Of a DNA stretch of 64,000 nucleotides, positions 1-11,321 are shown in pieces. How positions within the stretch are numbered: position 1 is the stretch's first letter; every line of letters starts with the position of its first letter. A model generated the notes under the pieces. That model searched no databases and was not told the DNA's origin. It was given only the letters and a program-made list of their open reading frames with translations. This DNA comes from Hymenochaete sp. R1 (Eukaryota > Basidiomycota > Agaricomycetes > Hymenochaetales > Hymenochaetaceae): the NCBI GenBank assembly GCA_019400425.1, contig JAFREE010000101.1, forward strand, positions 25,372-89,371, in the 5' to 3' direction. The position numbers and the translations under genes are program-made.

Positions 1-1
1 A

Positions 2-73
2 CAGGAGGTACCACAACCCGAGCCCGAGCCTGAGGACGGAGCCGTGCACCATCACGATCTACGAACGACATAG
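2..73 (+). CDS. Possible C-terminal tail of an upstream gene (partial)
   Basis: From the left edge a frame is open with acidic, proline-rich codons (EPEPEPED followed by three histidines) and stops at TAG 71-73. The composition resembles a disordered protein tail, but only 23 codons are visible and no homology can be judged. It could equally be chance. Nothing else to the left of GDH2 looks coding. Confidence 0.2.
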   Translation, partial: QEVPQPEPEPEDGAVHHHDLRTT

Positions 74-2508
74 ACGGGTCTTCTTCCCATCCCGTACTTA
101 CGAAAGTACTGGCAAAGCGGGCAGAGCAAGGACCGCGGAGTCGCGAACGTCTCCCAATCCTCAACCCCCTCCCGAGACTTTAAGATTCGCGAGGCTCTTT
201 TGCAACATCCTGAATCTGAACCTGAGCCTGAGCCTTAGGCTTCCACCGAACGTCGGCCTGTAGGATATACCATACACGACAAAGCCTCAGAATCCCCCCC
301 CCCCCCCGCGGCGCCCCTGGAGCTTTAAACTTTGAACTTGCACCCGAAGTTTGAAAGGGACGCTGACAGACCTCTGGTTCTAATTAATTCTGGCTCTGAC
401 CTCACCCGTGCCTTCCTCCGGTACCATAAACACACATAACACATAACGTAACACCGATACCGATACCGATACCCGTCTCGTCCGGAGTCCGGAGTCCGGG
501 ATTCAGATTCGTCTATACCCCGATCGATGCACGTCTTTTCTTTTTTTTTCTTTTTTAAAAGAAGACGTCGGCAGCGGTCCAAGGAAATTGAAATTGAATG
601 TTTTGCGCCGGGTATGGGGTTTAATGACACTGGTAGGGTGGTGGGGTATGGTATGGTCAGCTTGGAACTGTGGATTGGAATGAGGCGCACCGGGCGCGCT
701 GAATCTTTTCTTTTCTTCTTTTCAGTAGAGGTAGCGAAAAGCAAGCTTCAGGATTGGAGGAAACACGATGCCATACTCAGCCTTTGATAGGGTAGGGAAA
801 AGCGGGAAGCTTCCTTCAAGTTCTGGATACTGGTGTCATATTGTAGAAGATTGTCCGTTGAATTTTGTCACCGGATAGCCTGTAAGTATAATGCCAGTGC
901 CAGTGTATAACCGACAGCGACGCTCACCCAGAAATCCGCCTTCCTCGTGAAATTTTCCTCTGGAAAGCATCTTGTTTACCCTGTATGTCATCCAGGGTTA
1001 TATGTTTTCTGTCTACCAGAGGACGTAGTTTGGCTTCGTCAGACATCCGTACCCGTATCCGTATCATCCGGCGTTGGTACTGGACCCGAGCGGCCCGTCA
1101 TTGCCCTTAGCACCGGACGGAGCAGCTCTACAGCTTCCAAAGATAATAATTCGAGGGGAGAGTCTTCTTTCGTTCATGAGACTGAGACATAGCGCGAGAA
1201 AAGACGAGACGGATGCGGATGCCACGTAACAGGTAACAGGACGCTACGGAGGCCGCACGCGCGCCATCTCAGCTTCTCTCTTCTCTGACCTCTACCTCTT
1301 GGAGAAGGAGAAGGCAAGAAGCTTCGTCAAAGGGGACACTACGATCGACCCAAGTTTTCAACGTAAGCCGATCTTTTCTTATTCTCAGTCGCCCAGCCCC
1401 CAGTCCTAGAAGCGGTTCTTGGGTAGTCTCGGTGTAGCTCCGGTTTCGTTGAGAGGTCGTGTGACGACGAGTCCAGCATCAGCATCAACATGCACATGGT
1501 GTTTATGGATCAGTATTTCGGCGTGTACGAACGGTTTGTTTCAGTGCTCCGTTCTGTTGTCAAGGCCGACGTCAAAGTGGCAAGTGGCAGAGAGTAAGCT
1601 TTGACCGTTGGCTCCGTTGGCGGAGGATCAAAAGAAGCGACTAGAGTTTTGTTCCGCTGCCGGCAGGTCGAGTGGACATTGGTATTGGTAGAAGAGTCGA
1701 GACTGAATGAGATGTAATTACAACGCACGGAAACACAGACACAGCACAGAACGGAGCTCAGCCGAGGGGTTATTGATAATTGAAGGTGCGTGAGTAAGTG
1801 AGTAAGTTCCGATATCATGTCATGTTTGCATCACTTGACGTTAGGTGGGCTGTATGGGCTCATCTTACGGGTTGGATGAGGATTTCGAACGTGACGGATG
1901 AGACGCGAAAAATGCGCAGGAGAAGAGGAAAGAGATACAGATGCCGAGTCGTTACAAGCAAACGTTTGCATGAGTAAAATAAAATAAAATAAAAGTATTC
2001 TGTCCACGGTTGAAGACGACGATGAGTACGTTGGTGGTGGTGAGAGGAGAAAGGGCGGGTGAGATCCGGACGAAAGACGGAGCAGAGAGAGCGGGAGGCG
2101 GAGGCGGAGGTCGGGTAAGGCTGGGACCGACAGAACCGAGATGGTCACCGCTCTCGACCTCTTCTCATCTCTTCACCCGCAAAATAAGTTATTTTAAATA
2201 TTACAAAATAAAATAGCGCATAAAGGACTTCTGGGTCGACGACCGATGGATCCGGATAAAACAATCGTACGCTCGCTTTTTCAACTTCAAAGGACGTATA
2301 TAAACACACAGGTTGTTTGCTCGACTAAGACAGAGTCAGTATCTATCTAGTATCCAGTCATAAGTCCGCATCCCTGCATCCAACCCTCAATTCTCTCCCT
2401 TCATCATTAAATCTCCTATCCTCTCCTCATCTTACTCGTCATCGTCGTCATCATCGCTCGTAACTTTATCATCTCTTCTTTCCTTTCAACGCTCACCTCA
2501 CCCTCACC
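74..2508. other. Intergenic region upstream of GDH2
   Basis: No recognisable gene in about 2.4 kb. The frames open here are short and of low complexity. It contains a poly-C run near 295-307, a short 'CCGATA' tandem stretch near 452-473, T-rich tracts near 536-556, and CT-rich leader-like sequence at about 2380-2508 just before the GDH2 start, as is usual upstream of fungal genes. Confidence 0.6.
2297..2304 (+). promoter_or_regulatory. TATA box of GDH2
   Basis: TATATAAA lies about 205 bp upstream of the GDH2 ATG and is followed by a pyrimidine-rich leader. Position and sequence fit a core promoter element. The transcription start itself is not visible. Confidence 0.55.
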
Positions 2509-5500
2509 ATGAGCTCCGACGCCATCCAGCAACCGACGCCGTCGCCTTCCAATGACGCACCTCTTCAAGCCATTCCAAAGAGGCCAGACCTCCTCAGCGT
2601 CGCGCCCAGTCCAGCAGGCAGCGACACCTCCCTCTCTATCCACGGTGCTACCCTCTCAAATGCACCAGGCTACACAACGCCCGTCTTCAAGGGTAAAGAT
2701 GCCCAGCGCAAGCGTGTCGAGCAACTCGTCGCCCAGGGCGGCTTCGTCCCCTTCCAGCTCGTCTCACAAGAGGTCAACTGGTTCTACGACCACCTCGGCA
2801 TCGACGATACCTACTTCACTGCCGAGGCCGCTGAGGGCGTCGCGGACCATGTCTTGGCGCTCTACGGCGCGAAGATATTGGCCTTCACCAAACATGACCC
2901 CAGCAAACTCTTCATCGAGCTCGAGAAGATCAAGCCTGATGGGAGCGGGGCCACGTTCATTCATAACAGCCAGCCGGGCGTGACGGCGAGCACCGGACCC
3001 GGTGCGACTTGCGAGAAGAGGTGCGTGCGGGTGTTGCTGGTGTACTATTTTGATCGATTTTTATTTATTTTTGGGCTTACGATCTCGCATACACCCACCC
3101 ACACACTTTTATTATAGAATCGACGCCGACTTCCTCGACCACTCCACCCCCGAGAAATGCTACCGCCTCGAAACCTATCGCTCCGGCGGCGCCGTCTCCG
3201 CCACCGCAACCCACCAACTCCGCTGCTACTTCATCTCCCGCTGCACCTTCCCCACCCTCTCCGGCGCCGCCAACGAGACGAAGGACGCCGAAGGCCGCAC
3301 CGACATCCGTAAAGTCTCCGACCCCGTCTTCCTCGAAAAAGTCTCCCAGAACACGCTCGCGATCTACCAAGCCATCATGTGGGCCGTCGAGGCGCGCACG
3401 GGGCCCGTCATCGAGGTCTTCGACGTCGAAGGCTCTCGCGAGAAACGCGTCGTCATCGGCCTCCGCATGGGCAGCACCACCTCCTTCTTCTCCGCGCTCT
3501 CGGATTTGTACCACTTTTACGCGCTGTTCGCGAAGCGCAAGTATGTGGAGCAGTTCGCGAACGGGATCACGGTCGTGTCGTTGTATTTGGAGACGATGGC
3601 GGGCCCGCCGAAGGGGACGCCGCCGATTGAGCATGCGATCATGCAGGTCGTGAAGGAGGCGAGTTTGTTGTATTGTTTGCCTGATAATCCGTTCTTTAGG
3701 CGGGGAGGTCCGAACGAACCACAGCATGCCGTCCAGGAGGCTTCTTACGCATGTGAGTGAATGTTAGGGCCCCTGGCACTGGACTCCTTTCTTTGCGCAT
3801 ATACTCAACTTTTTTTTTTAACTCTCTACTTACGTGTAGACTGTGGCTGGATCTTCGCCCAGCACTTCTGTAACAGGCTCGGCCCAGCCTACCTCGCGCT
3901 CCGCAACGTTCTGGACGATCAGAATCCGGGTCACGCCGAAGTACTGAATAACATCAAGAGGCGCTTCCGCGAGGAGACCTTCACACGTGAGAGCATCATG
4001 GAAGCCATCGCGGCGCATCCTGAACTCGTGAGCACCGTCGAAACGCCGAAACTCGATCTACTGACTGACTGGCTGACTGGATGCTGAACGAACACGAACT
4101 GCTCAGGTGCACTTGCTGTATGTGAACTTTGCGATGGACCATTATCCGAACACGTCGAGCCAGACACTGGTGTACGTGCGCTTTTCTTTTCTTTTCTTTT
4201 TCGTCCGTTTGTGTGAGTACTATTCTGACTAACTGACTGACTGATGGATGCGGATGCGGATGCAGTCCGACGATTTCGTTCCAACGCATGACCGTCGAAC
4301 GACCTCTCACGGACGAAGAGCTTCACGACAAGATCAGACGCACCGTCGCCAACAAACACGCCCAACAAGTCCTCGAGAGCCTCCTCATCTTCAACAAGTA
4401 CGTATACATACATACCATTCGCCTCCCAACCCCAAAAAAATCTCTTTCCGCTCACATTCACGCTCGCCCTCTCATCATAACCTTAACCTAAAACCTAACA
4501 CGCAGAGCCGTCCTCAAGACCAACTTCTACCAGCCCACGAAAGTCGCGCTTTCGTTCCGGCTCGCGCCTGAGTTCCTCCCCGAGGTGGAGTACCCGACGA
4601 AACCGTTCGGGATGTTCTTCGTCGTCGGGGGCGAGTTCCGTGGGTTCCACATACGTTTCAGGGATGTCGCGCGAGGTGGGATCCGGATCGTCCGGAGTCG
4701 GAATAAGGAGTGAGTTGGTCGTTCCACTTCACACACACGACTCAAAATTGACTTTTCTTCTTTATTTTCTGTTGTTATTGTTGTTATTGCTGGTGACTGA
4801 CCTGCGACGATTACAGGAACTACTCGATCAACCAGCGCCAGCTATTCGACGAGAACTATGCGTTGGCGGCGACGCAGTCGCTCAAGAATAAGGATATCCC
4901 GGAGGGAGGCGCGAAGGGGACGATCTTGCCGAGCTTGGGTGCGAACCCGAGGACGGCGTTCGAGAAATACGTCGACGTAAGTCTTGAATTCGTCCGTCTT
5001 GTGATGTGAACTACCACTAACTTCGAGTTTCTCTCTTTCTTTTTCTCCCCTTCGATTCTGGTGGTGTAGGCTGTGATCGACCTTTTGATCCCTGGGCAAA
5101 GTCCGGGTATTAAGGAGAAAATCGTGGATTTGTATGGGAAGCCCGAATTGTTGTTCTTCGGACCTGATGGTGCGTTCAGAATATTCGTAGCGTTCAAAGC
5201 CCGCGTGAAGTCACTTAATGACATGCATTCGCACAGAGGGCACCGCGGACATGATGGACTGGGCAGCTCGTACGTCCCTCTCGACCCTTCTCCCCAAACT
5301 ACGACTCCCATCAACTAATAACATTACTATCGTTCGTTTGTTTTTCGTTTTCGTTTCTAGTCCACGCACGCGCCAGAGGCGCCGAGACCTGGTGGAAGTC
5401 CTTCACGACAGGCAAGAGCGCCGAGCAGCTCGGCGGCGTCCCGCACGACACGTACGGAATGACGTCGCTCTCCGTGAGGCAGTACGTGCTGGGTATCTAC

Positions 5501-6856
5501 GCGAGGCTCGGGTTGAAGGAGAAGGAAATCACGAAGGTGCAGACGGGAGGGCCGGATGGGGATTTGGGATCTAGTGCGTTTCTATTTTTTTTTGGGGGGG
5601 GGGGGGGGTGAGGGGGACTCTGTCTTGTTCTGTTGCGTTGTTGGGATGAACTCACGGGTTTTGGTTTGTGTAGACGAGATCCTGCTTAGTAGTGACAAGA
5701 CGATCGCGATTATCGACGGGAGCGGTGTTCTTGCGGATCCGCAGGGGATCAACCGCGAAGAGCTCATCCGTCTGGCGAAATTGCGTGTCCCTATCGGGAA
5801 CTTTGACAAGTCCAAACTGTCGAAGGATGGGTATATGGTGCTCGTAGAAGAACAGGATGTTCGCCTACCCTGTAAGGAGCCTCCTTATTTCTTATTTTTT
5901 TTTAAAAAAAAAACTTGAGTTTGGATGCTTACAAAACACGGTCCAGCTGGAGAAATCGTCCTCGACGGGACGGATTTCAGGAATACGGCGCATCTCCGCT
6001 TCAAAGCGGATCTCTTTGTCCCGTGCGGTGGACGACCGGAAGCCGTCAACATCTCGAACGTGGCTTCGCTCGTCGACAGCGAGGGAAAGCCGCATTTCAA
6101 GTACATCGTCGAAGGCGCGAACTTGTTCCTTACGCAACAGGCGAGGTTATTCCTCGAGAAGCGAAAGGTTGTCCTGTTCAAGGATAGTTCCGCCAACAAG
6201 GGTGCGTCCCCCATTCGTTTTTTAATACCCGTCCATCCATCAGTAAGGCCCAGAAACTGACCCACTCCCCGTCTTTGCACAACAGGCGGCGTCACCAGCT
6301 CCTCCCTCGAAGTCCTCGCAGGCCTCAGCCTCTCCAACACCGAATACCTCGACCTAATGGTCTTCCAATCCGGGCGCCCCACGCCCTTCTACCAATCCTA
6401 CGTGCGCGACATCCAACAGAAGATCTCCGAGAACGCGTCGATGGAGTTCCAGTGCCTCTGGCGCGAGCACGCCAAGCACCGCGGCGCGAAGCCGTTCACG
6501 CTGCTCTCGGACGAGCTCTCGGGCACGCTGAATGCGTTGCAGGCGGAGCTGGAGGCGTCGGATTTGTTTGAGGACTTGCCGAGTCGGAGGGGGGTGGTGG
6601 GGCGCGCGGTGCCGGGGACGTTGGTGGAGAAGGTGGGGTTGGAGACGTTGATGGAGAGGTTGCCCGAGACGTATCAGAGGGCGTTGTTTTCGAGTTGGGT
6701 GGCTTCGCACTTTGTGAGTTTATCTCTTCTTTTCATTGGTTCTTCGTTCTGAGTGAATACGATGTTGATCGGGTTCGGACGTTCCAGATATACAAATACG
6801 GGCCGAGCGGGTCGAGTGTTGATTTCTTCCACTTCGCTCGGGACTTGGCGGCGTGA
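2509..6856 (+). CDS. GDH2: NAD-dependent glutamate dehydrogenase (large fungal type)
   Basis: Catabolic enzyme that oxidatively deaminates glutamate to 2-oxoglutarate and ammonium with NAD+, letting fungi use glutamate as nitrogen and carbon source. I read about 14 exons (for example 2509-3020, 3118-3752, 3840-4027, last 6788-6856) giving roughly 1,050 residues, the family's usual size. Diagnostic stretches are DVARGGIRIV, KNKDIPEGGAKGTIL (catalytic core), DKTIAIIDGSGVLADP, and DLFVPCGGRPEAVN with IVEGANLFLT (nucleotide-binding domain), ending KYGPSGSSVDFFHFARDLAA. The start is the ATG at 2509 after a CT-rich leader and TATA box. One intron (about 5574-5673) carries a run of T followed by a long G run, and another (about 5872-5946) a T/A homopolymer pair. 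No damage to the coding sequence was seen. Confidence 0.93.
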
Positions 6857-7373
6857 AGAGAAGGGAGGGGCTCTTCTTAGGTCGGTAATGAAGTACAAAA
6901 GGGATGATCTGAGAATGAATGAAGGGCAGATCGAATAACGAGTGTATGATAGCGATAGCGATAGCGAGAAAGCGAGACGAAAGTGTAAAATTTTCTTAGA
7001 TACAACTATTTTTTTCTTAGGGCGACATTGTGCCTTTCTCAGAGAGAGGAAGGGGTGTAAGAAAGACTCATGATGATTTGAACCCAAGTTGGATTATCTT
7101 AAGCTACTTGGTGTGTTCTCGATTATCTGATCTCGAGGCGCATATACGCAGGGTTCCGTTCCGGTTCGGGGACGTAGATCCCACCATCTCATCCATCCCG
7201 CGAGCCGCGAGCATTGTCCATTGTCGTACATCTCTCTTCCTCCCCTACCATTGCTCGATTTCTTCGCCTTAAGAAAACAACATCAGCCGATATCACCATC
7301 AAAAAACTCAAGCCTCTTCACGAGGATCCAAGCACGAAAAAAAGGCTCCTTCCAGCTCTTTCTCTCAAATTCG
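6857..7373. other. GDH2 3' region and CDC43 promoter
   Basis: About 520 bp between two genes on the same strand. The left half is the A-rich, purine-rich 3' region of GDH2, with the short repeat 'GATAGC' near 6949-6967. The right half leads into the CDC43 start. No further gene is seen. Confidence 0.5.
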
Positions 7374-9302
7374 ATGGCAACCTCGAACACTAGTACTGAA
7401 ATGTACAGCGCGCCGCTGGACGCTCACGAGTTGGAAGCGCTCAACCGGGCGGGGCATGCTAATTTTTGTGTACGGTGCTTGATGGGCCTGCCTTCGAATG
7501 CGGCAGAGGCAGATTCGTCAAGGTGAGTCGAGTATTGCGTTTACTGCCGTCTTCCGATGTGAAAGTAGTGTGTCCCGAGTCCCTGATCAACTTGTCTTTG
7601 GTGCTGCTATCCCGCCATACACACTTTCTTTCGACAACAGAGTCGCTGTGGGGTTCTACACCCTTGGTGCACTTGATCTACTTGGGATGCTCGATGTGAA
7701 GACGAAACCGGAAAGACGGGAGGGGTGGAAAGAGTGGATTTGGGCGCAGCAGGTGCAATTGCGATTACCTTCCCGATCTCAGAGTCAGAGTTCCAGCAGG
7801 TGCGTTTGGTTGCCCTTATAATCGTCTATATTTTATTTTATGGCTGCAGATGGTGACTGATTTGAGGAAGTGAAGTGTAGGTGAGAGATCGAGTGTGTCG
7901 GGCTCGGATGAATCGACGGGGGTTGAAGCTGAGGAGGTGGAAGATGGATCGGAGAGATGGATAGGTGGTTTTCGTCCAAGTCCGTTCATGGATATTAGAG
8001 GAATCGTATCCGATGAATCTTCTGTTGTACGTGCATATCACATCACCACCATTTGGCCTGTTCTTAACTTACCTTTCGATTCCGGCGTGTGCTTCCGTAG
8101 GATAGAGCGAAAGAAAAGGCGCACAATCACGAATTTGACCCGCCTCACCTCATCATGACCTATACCTCCCTCCTCTCGCTCGCGATCCTCCGAGACGACT
8201 TCTCGAGACTAGACAGGAAAGGACTCATCAATTTACTCCGTTCTTCGCAGAAAGAAGACGGGAGGTGCGTCTGCTGCAATTATAACGATGTAGATGCAGC
8301 TTTAACATATCTATTCGAATTATGAAGCTTCACCTCAACACCAGGTCATGGCGAAGCCGATCTGAGGACCGTTTATACCGCGTTCGCTATCAGTGCGATG
8401 CTCGATGATTGGAATGGTATAGATATTCCACGTGCGGTAGACTACATACGGCGATGTGTGTCGTACGAAGGCGGGTACGGACAAGCACCCGGGAATGAAG
8501 CCCAAGGTAAGTTTTCTCCGAAAATATCTGTCATGTCTGCTTTCTGGGACACCGCTTGGACATCTTCTTTTGCCGTGGCCACTGCATTGATTTTTTGTAA
8601 GTTAACTGAATATCTAAATTAGGCGGCCCGACGTATTGCGCCCTTGCTGCTCTCGCACTTGTTCCTTCTGAATACGCATCCATCGCAAAGCTCTCGAAGG
8701 CAAAACGCCGGCGATGCGCCCGCTGGTTAATCCTTCAACCAACGTATGCTGTTGAGTACGAAGACGAGGATGGAGAAGTCATACTATATGAAGGGTTAGG
8801 TGGGTTCGGTGGGAGGACAGGGAAGGCGGCAGATGCATGCTACAGCTTCTGGTGCGGAGCTGCATTGACCATCCTGAACTCGGGTGTGCTCGACGCCGAG
8901 TCCGATTCGGAACAACGCAACTCGGGCAATAAGGGAAGGACTGGAGGTGACGGCATTCTCAGTGGCGTTGCTGAAGAAGAGAAGAACGAGTATTTCATCG
9001 ATCGCATGTTTCATGCACGCTTTCTCGAGCAATGTCAATTCCGGCTCGGAGGGTTTGCAAAAGCTCCTGGAGCCCATGCTGATCCATATCATACTTATCT
9101 TGCGCTTGCAGCATTGTCAATGTATCCGCCTTATTTGCCTTCTATGGAGCCGGCGAACGAAGGTGTGCAGATGGGGGTAGAAGGGCTTGAGAAGAGGAGG
9201 AGTTGGGGGTTAAGAAGGCTTGAGCCGTTGATCAATGCAACAGAAGATACAGCAAGATGGGCGAGGGAAGGAGTATCGGGAAAATTTGAGTATCCTACTT
9301 AA
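7374..9302 (+). CDS. CDC43: Geranylgeranyltransferase type I beta subunit
   Basis: Beta subunit of the zinc enzyme that attaches geranylgeranyl to the C-terminal CaaX cysteine of Rho/Cdc42-type GTPases, acting with the shared RAM2 alpha subunit in the cytosol. After splicing the N-terminus reads HANFCVRCLMGLP then VAVGFYTLGALDLLGML, matching the family's first helices. Repeats with GGxxG cores follow (EGGYGQAPG, GGPTYCALAALAL, GLGGFGGRTGKAADACYSFW, RLGGFAKAPGAHADPYHTYL). The zinc ligands Asp and Cys are in KAADACYSFW, and the ligand His is in YHTYLAL. The FAKAPGAHAD stretch points to GGTase-I rather than farnesyltransferase or RabGGTase. At least six exons; the ATG at 7374 follows an A/C-rich leader. 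The alternative, farnesyltransferase beta (RAM1), is less likely. Confidence 0.88.
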
Positions 9303-9523
9303 CGCTATTTTTTCCCTATAACAAACCAAACGTTTCACAATTTCTCTCAGATGTGAACCCGTACATCCCTGAGAGGGGCTAATTCTCGATCGTGCAAACA
9401 GTGAGTTTTCCGTCCTACATATCAAGTACCAACGGTACCATATAAATTGTTACATTGTTGTCCGATCCAATATGACTACATAAAGCCTACACCATACGTC
9501 CATACTTACTCTGACTTAGGATA

Positions 9524-11321
9524 TCATACAATCTCAGCTATGATCTTTCCGCTACACATCGATGGAATCAGGACGCGCTAAGGATGAAGAAATACAAAGG
9601 ACACCATACATGTTCTTATCTGCTTCCATCTCACGATGAGCATCTTGGATTTCGGTCCATGGGTATACCTGATGCATACAAAGCGTCAATCGCACTGCGC
9701 CCAAGCTTGCAGCGTCAAACCAGACCGCACCTTATGTATGACCGGTTTCAGCTTCTCTTCCATGAGAGCATCTAATACCTTTGACTTGAAGCTATGCCAA
9801 GTGAAAGATGAGAAAATTGAGCATTCATACGGGAGCATCATTCCATGCCGGGACTCACTTATTGATCAAATCCGTTTGATAATCAATCGATCGAGAACGG
9901 AGAGTCGAGCCCTCTATGTGAAGCCGTTTGAATAGCAGTGGCCTTAGGTCGAACATTTCAACCTCAAAGCCTGAAATTCAAGAGCATAGCGGGGACGACA
10001 TCCCGGCGAGGAGATAATTATAGACATGAATCCAGGGATAACGTTGGGGAGGAGAAAGGGTTAACAAGGTGGCGCAATCGAAGGATGTCGACAGGGTGAA
10101 TTCCGATTCGCGATTGCCACAGAACGGTCGATAGAGCGAGAATAATGGCTAAATTTAGCAGGTCGGAGATAACGACAGCTGGTGCCGGAGAAGGCTTACC
10201 GCTCAGGAAAGCCAACAAGGTCATCCTCCCGTCGAAAGCGAGCGAGTCGATATTCTTGTGCCAATGCGATCTCCCAACGAAATCGATGAGAACCTCGACG
10301 CCTTTCCCGCCGGTGACGGACTTCACTTCTGCTGAGAAGTCTTGCGTCTTGTAATTTACCGCCTTCGTCACTCCCAGCCGGTGCAGAAAGTCGAGCTTTT
10401 CTTGTGTGGATGCAGTGGTGATTATTGTTTTACTGTATCCACAAATTCAATGTGTGTGATTTGCCAAGATTAGAGAACTTACGCCCCAAAGAATTGGGCA
10501 AGTTGTATGGCAGCTATCCCGACTCCGGATGCTCCCGTATGCACCAGTACATCTTCACCCTTCTTTATTTTACCAATTTCAACAAGTGCCTGAAATGCTA
10601 TCAAACGAACGACAGATGACGGTCAATTCAGGCAAAAGGCAGATAATTCTGGGGTGGCATCCCACCTGTCAACCAGTTCTCAGGAATACTGGCGGCCGCT
10701 GCCCATGAAAGATGCACCGGTTTCTGGATGAGATGCGTCTCAGGAACAACAATGTATTCTGCATAGGCTCCCTAAAATTTATGAAGAAACCCATCCAGGC
10801 TATTGATCAAAATCGGCATCCCGAGCTTGCACAAGGAGGTCCATGCACTGACACCGCTAGTTATCCCGAACACCTCGTCTCCGGTCTTCCACTGGGACAC
10901 ATTGGGTCCGGTACCGGTAACAGTGCCTGAGAATTCCACTCCCAGGATCGTCGACGCGCCTTTGGGGAGGGGATAATTGCCCATGCGCTGTAGGATATCC
11001 ATCCGATTCAAGCCAAAGGCTTTGATCTGTGTAATTGAGTGAGTTGATACATTACGGAGACTACGGCTTGAAAGCTTTCCGAGCGCTACGGCAGCGCTTT
11101 CGGGAATAAAGTAATGGATTCGCGAGGGCATACTCGTCACAGGATACTGATCATCTTCAATGAAAAGCAAACAGGGAAGTTTTCAGCTGGGAGATATAAT
11201 CAATACGTACCTCGACGAGCACCTCTTTGGGTGCCGGTTGCGGCTTCGCCGCTGTTCCGAGGAAAAGGCTCTCGAGAGGACCCTTACCATCTTTGACGAG
11301 AACGGCTCGCATTTGCGCCAT
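9524..11321 (-). CDS. NADPH:quinone oxidoreductase, PIG3/zeta-crystallin-like MDR enzyme
   Basis: Zinc-free medium-chain dehydrogenase/reductase that reduces quinones or activated alkenes with NADPH, probably cytosolic. Spliced on the minus strand it begins MAQMRAVLVKDGKGP and continues IKAFGLNRMDILQRMG and LGVEFSGTVTG. It then shows VHTGASGVGIAAIQLA (nucleotide-binding loop), KAVNYKTQDF and GVEVLIDFVG. The C-terminal part reads LFKRLHIEGSTLRSRSIDYQ and ADKNIGKIIAEIV before TGA at 9524-9526, a typical end for PIG3-like proteins. At least seven exons. Two introns are long for this locus: the first (about 11029-11212) and one of about 229 nt at 9971-10199. Missing the latter would truncate the protein with a spurious hydrophobic tail. 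It is convergent with CDC43, with only about 220 bp between the stops. Confidence 0.87.

Noticed and set aside
11025..11170. Apparent extra quinone-reductase exon at 11025-11170
   Set aside because: The family sequence joins directly from VLVE to IKAFGLNRMD, so this segment is intron, although it is open in frame.
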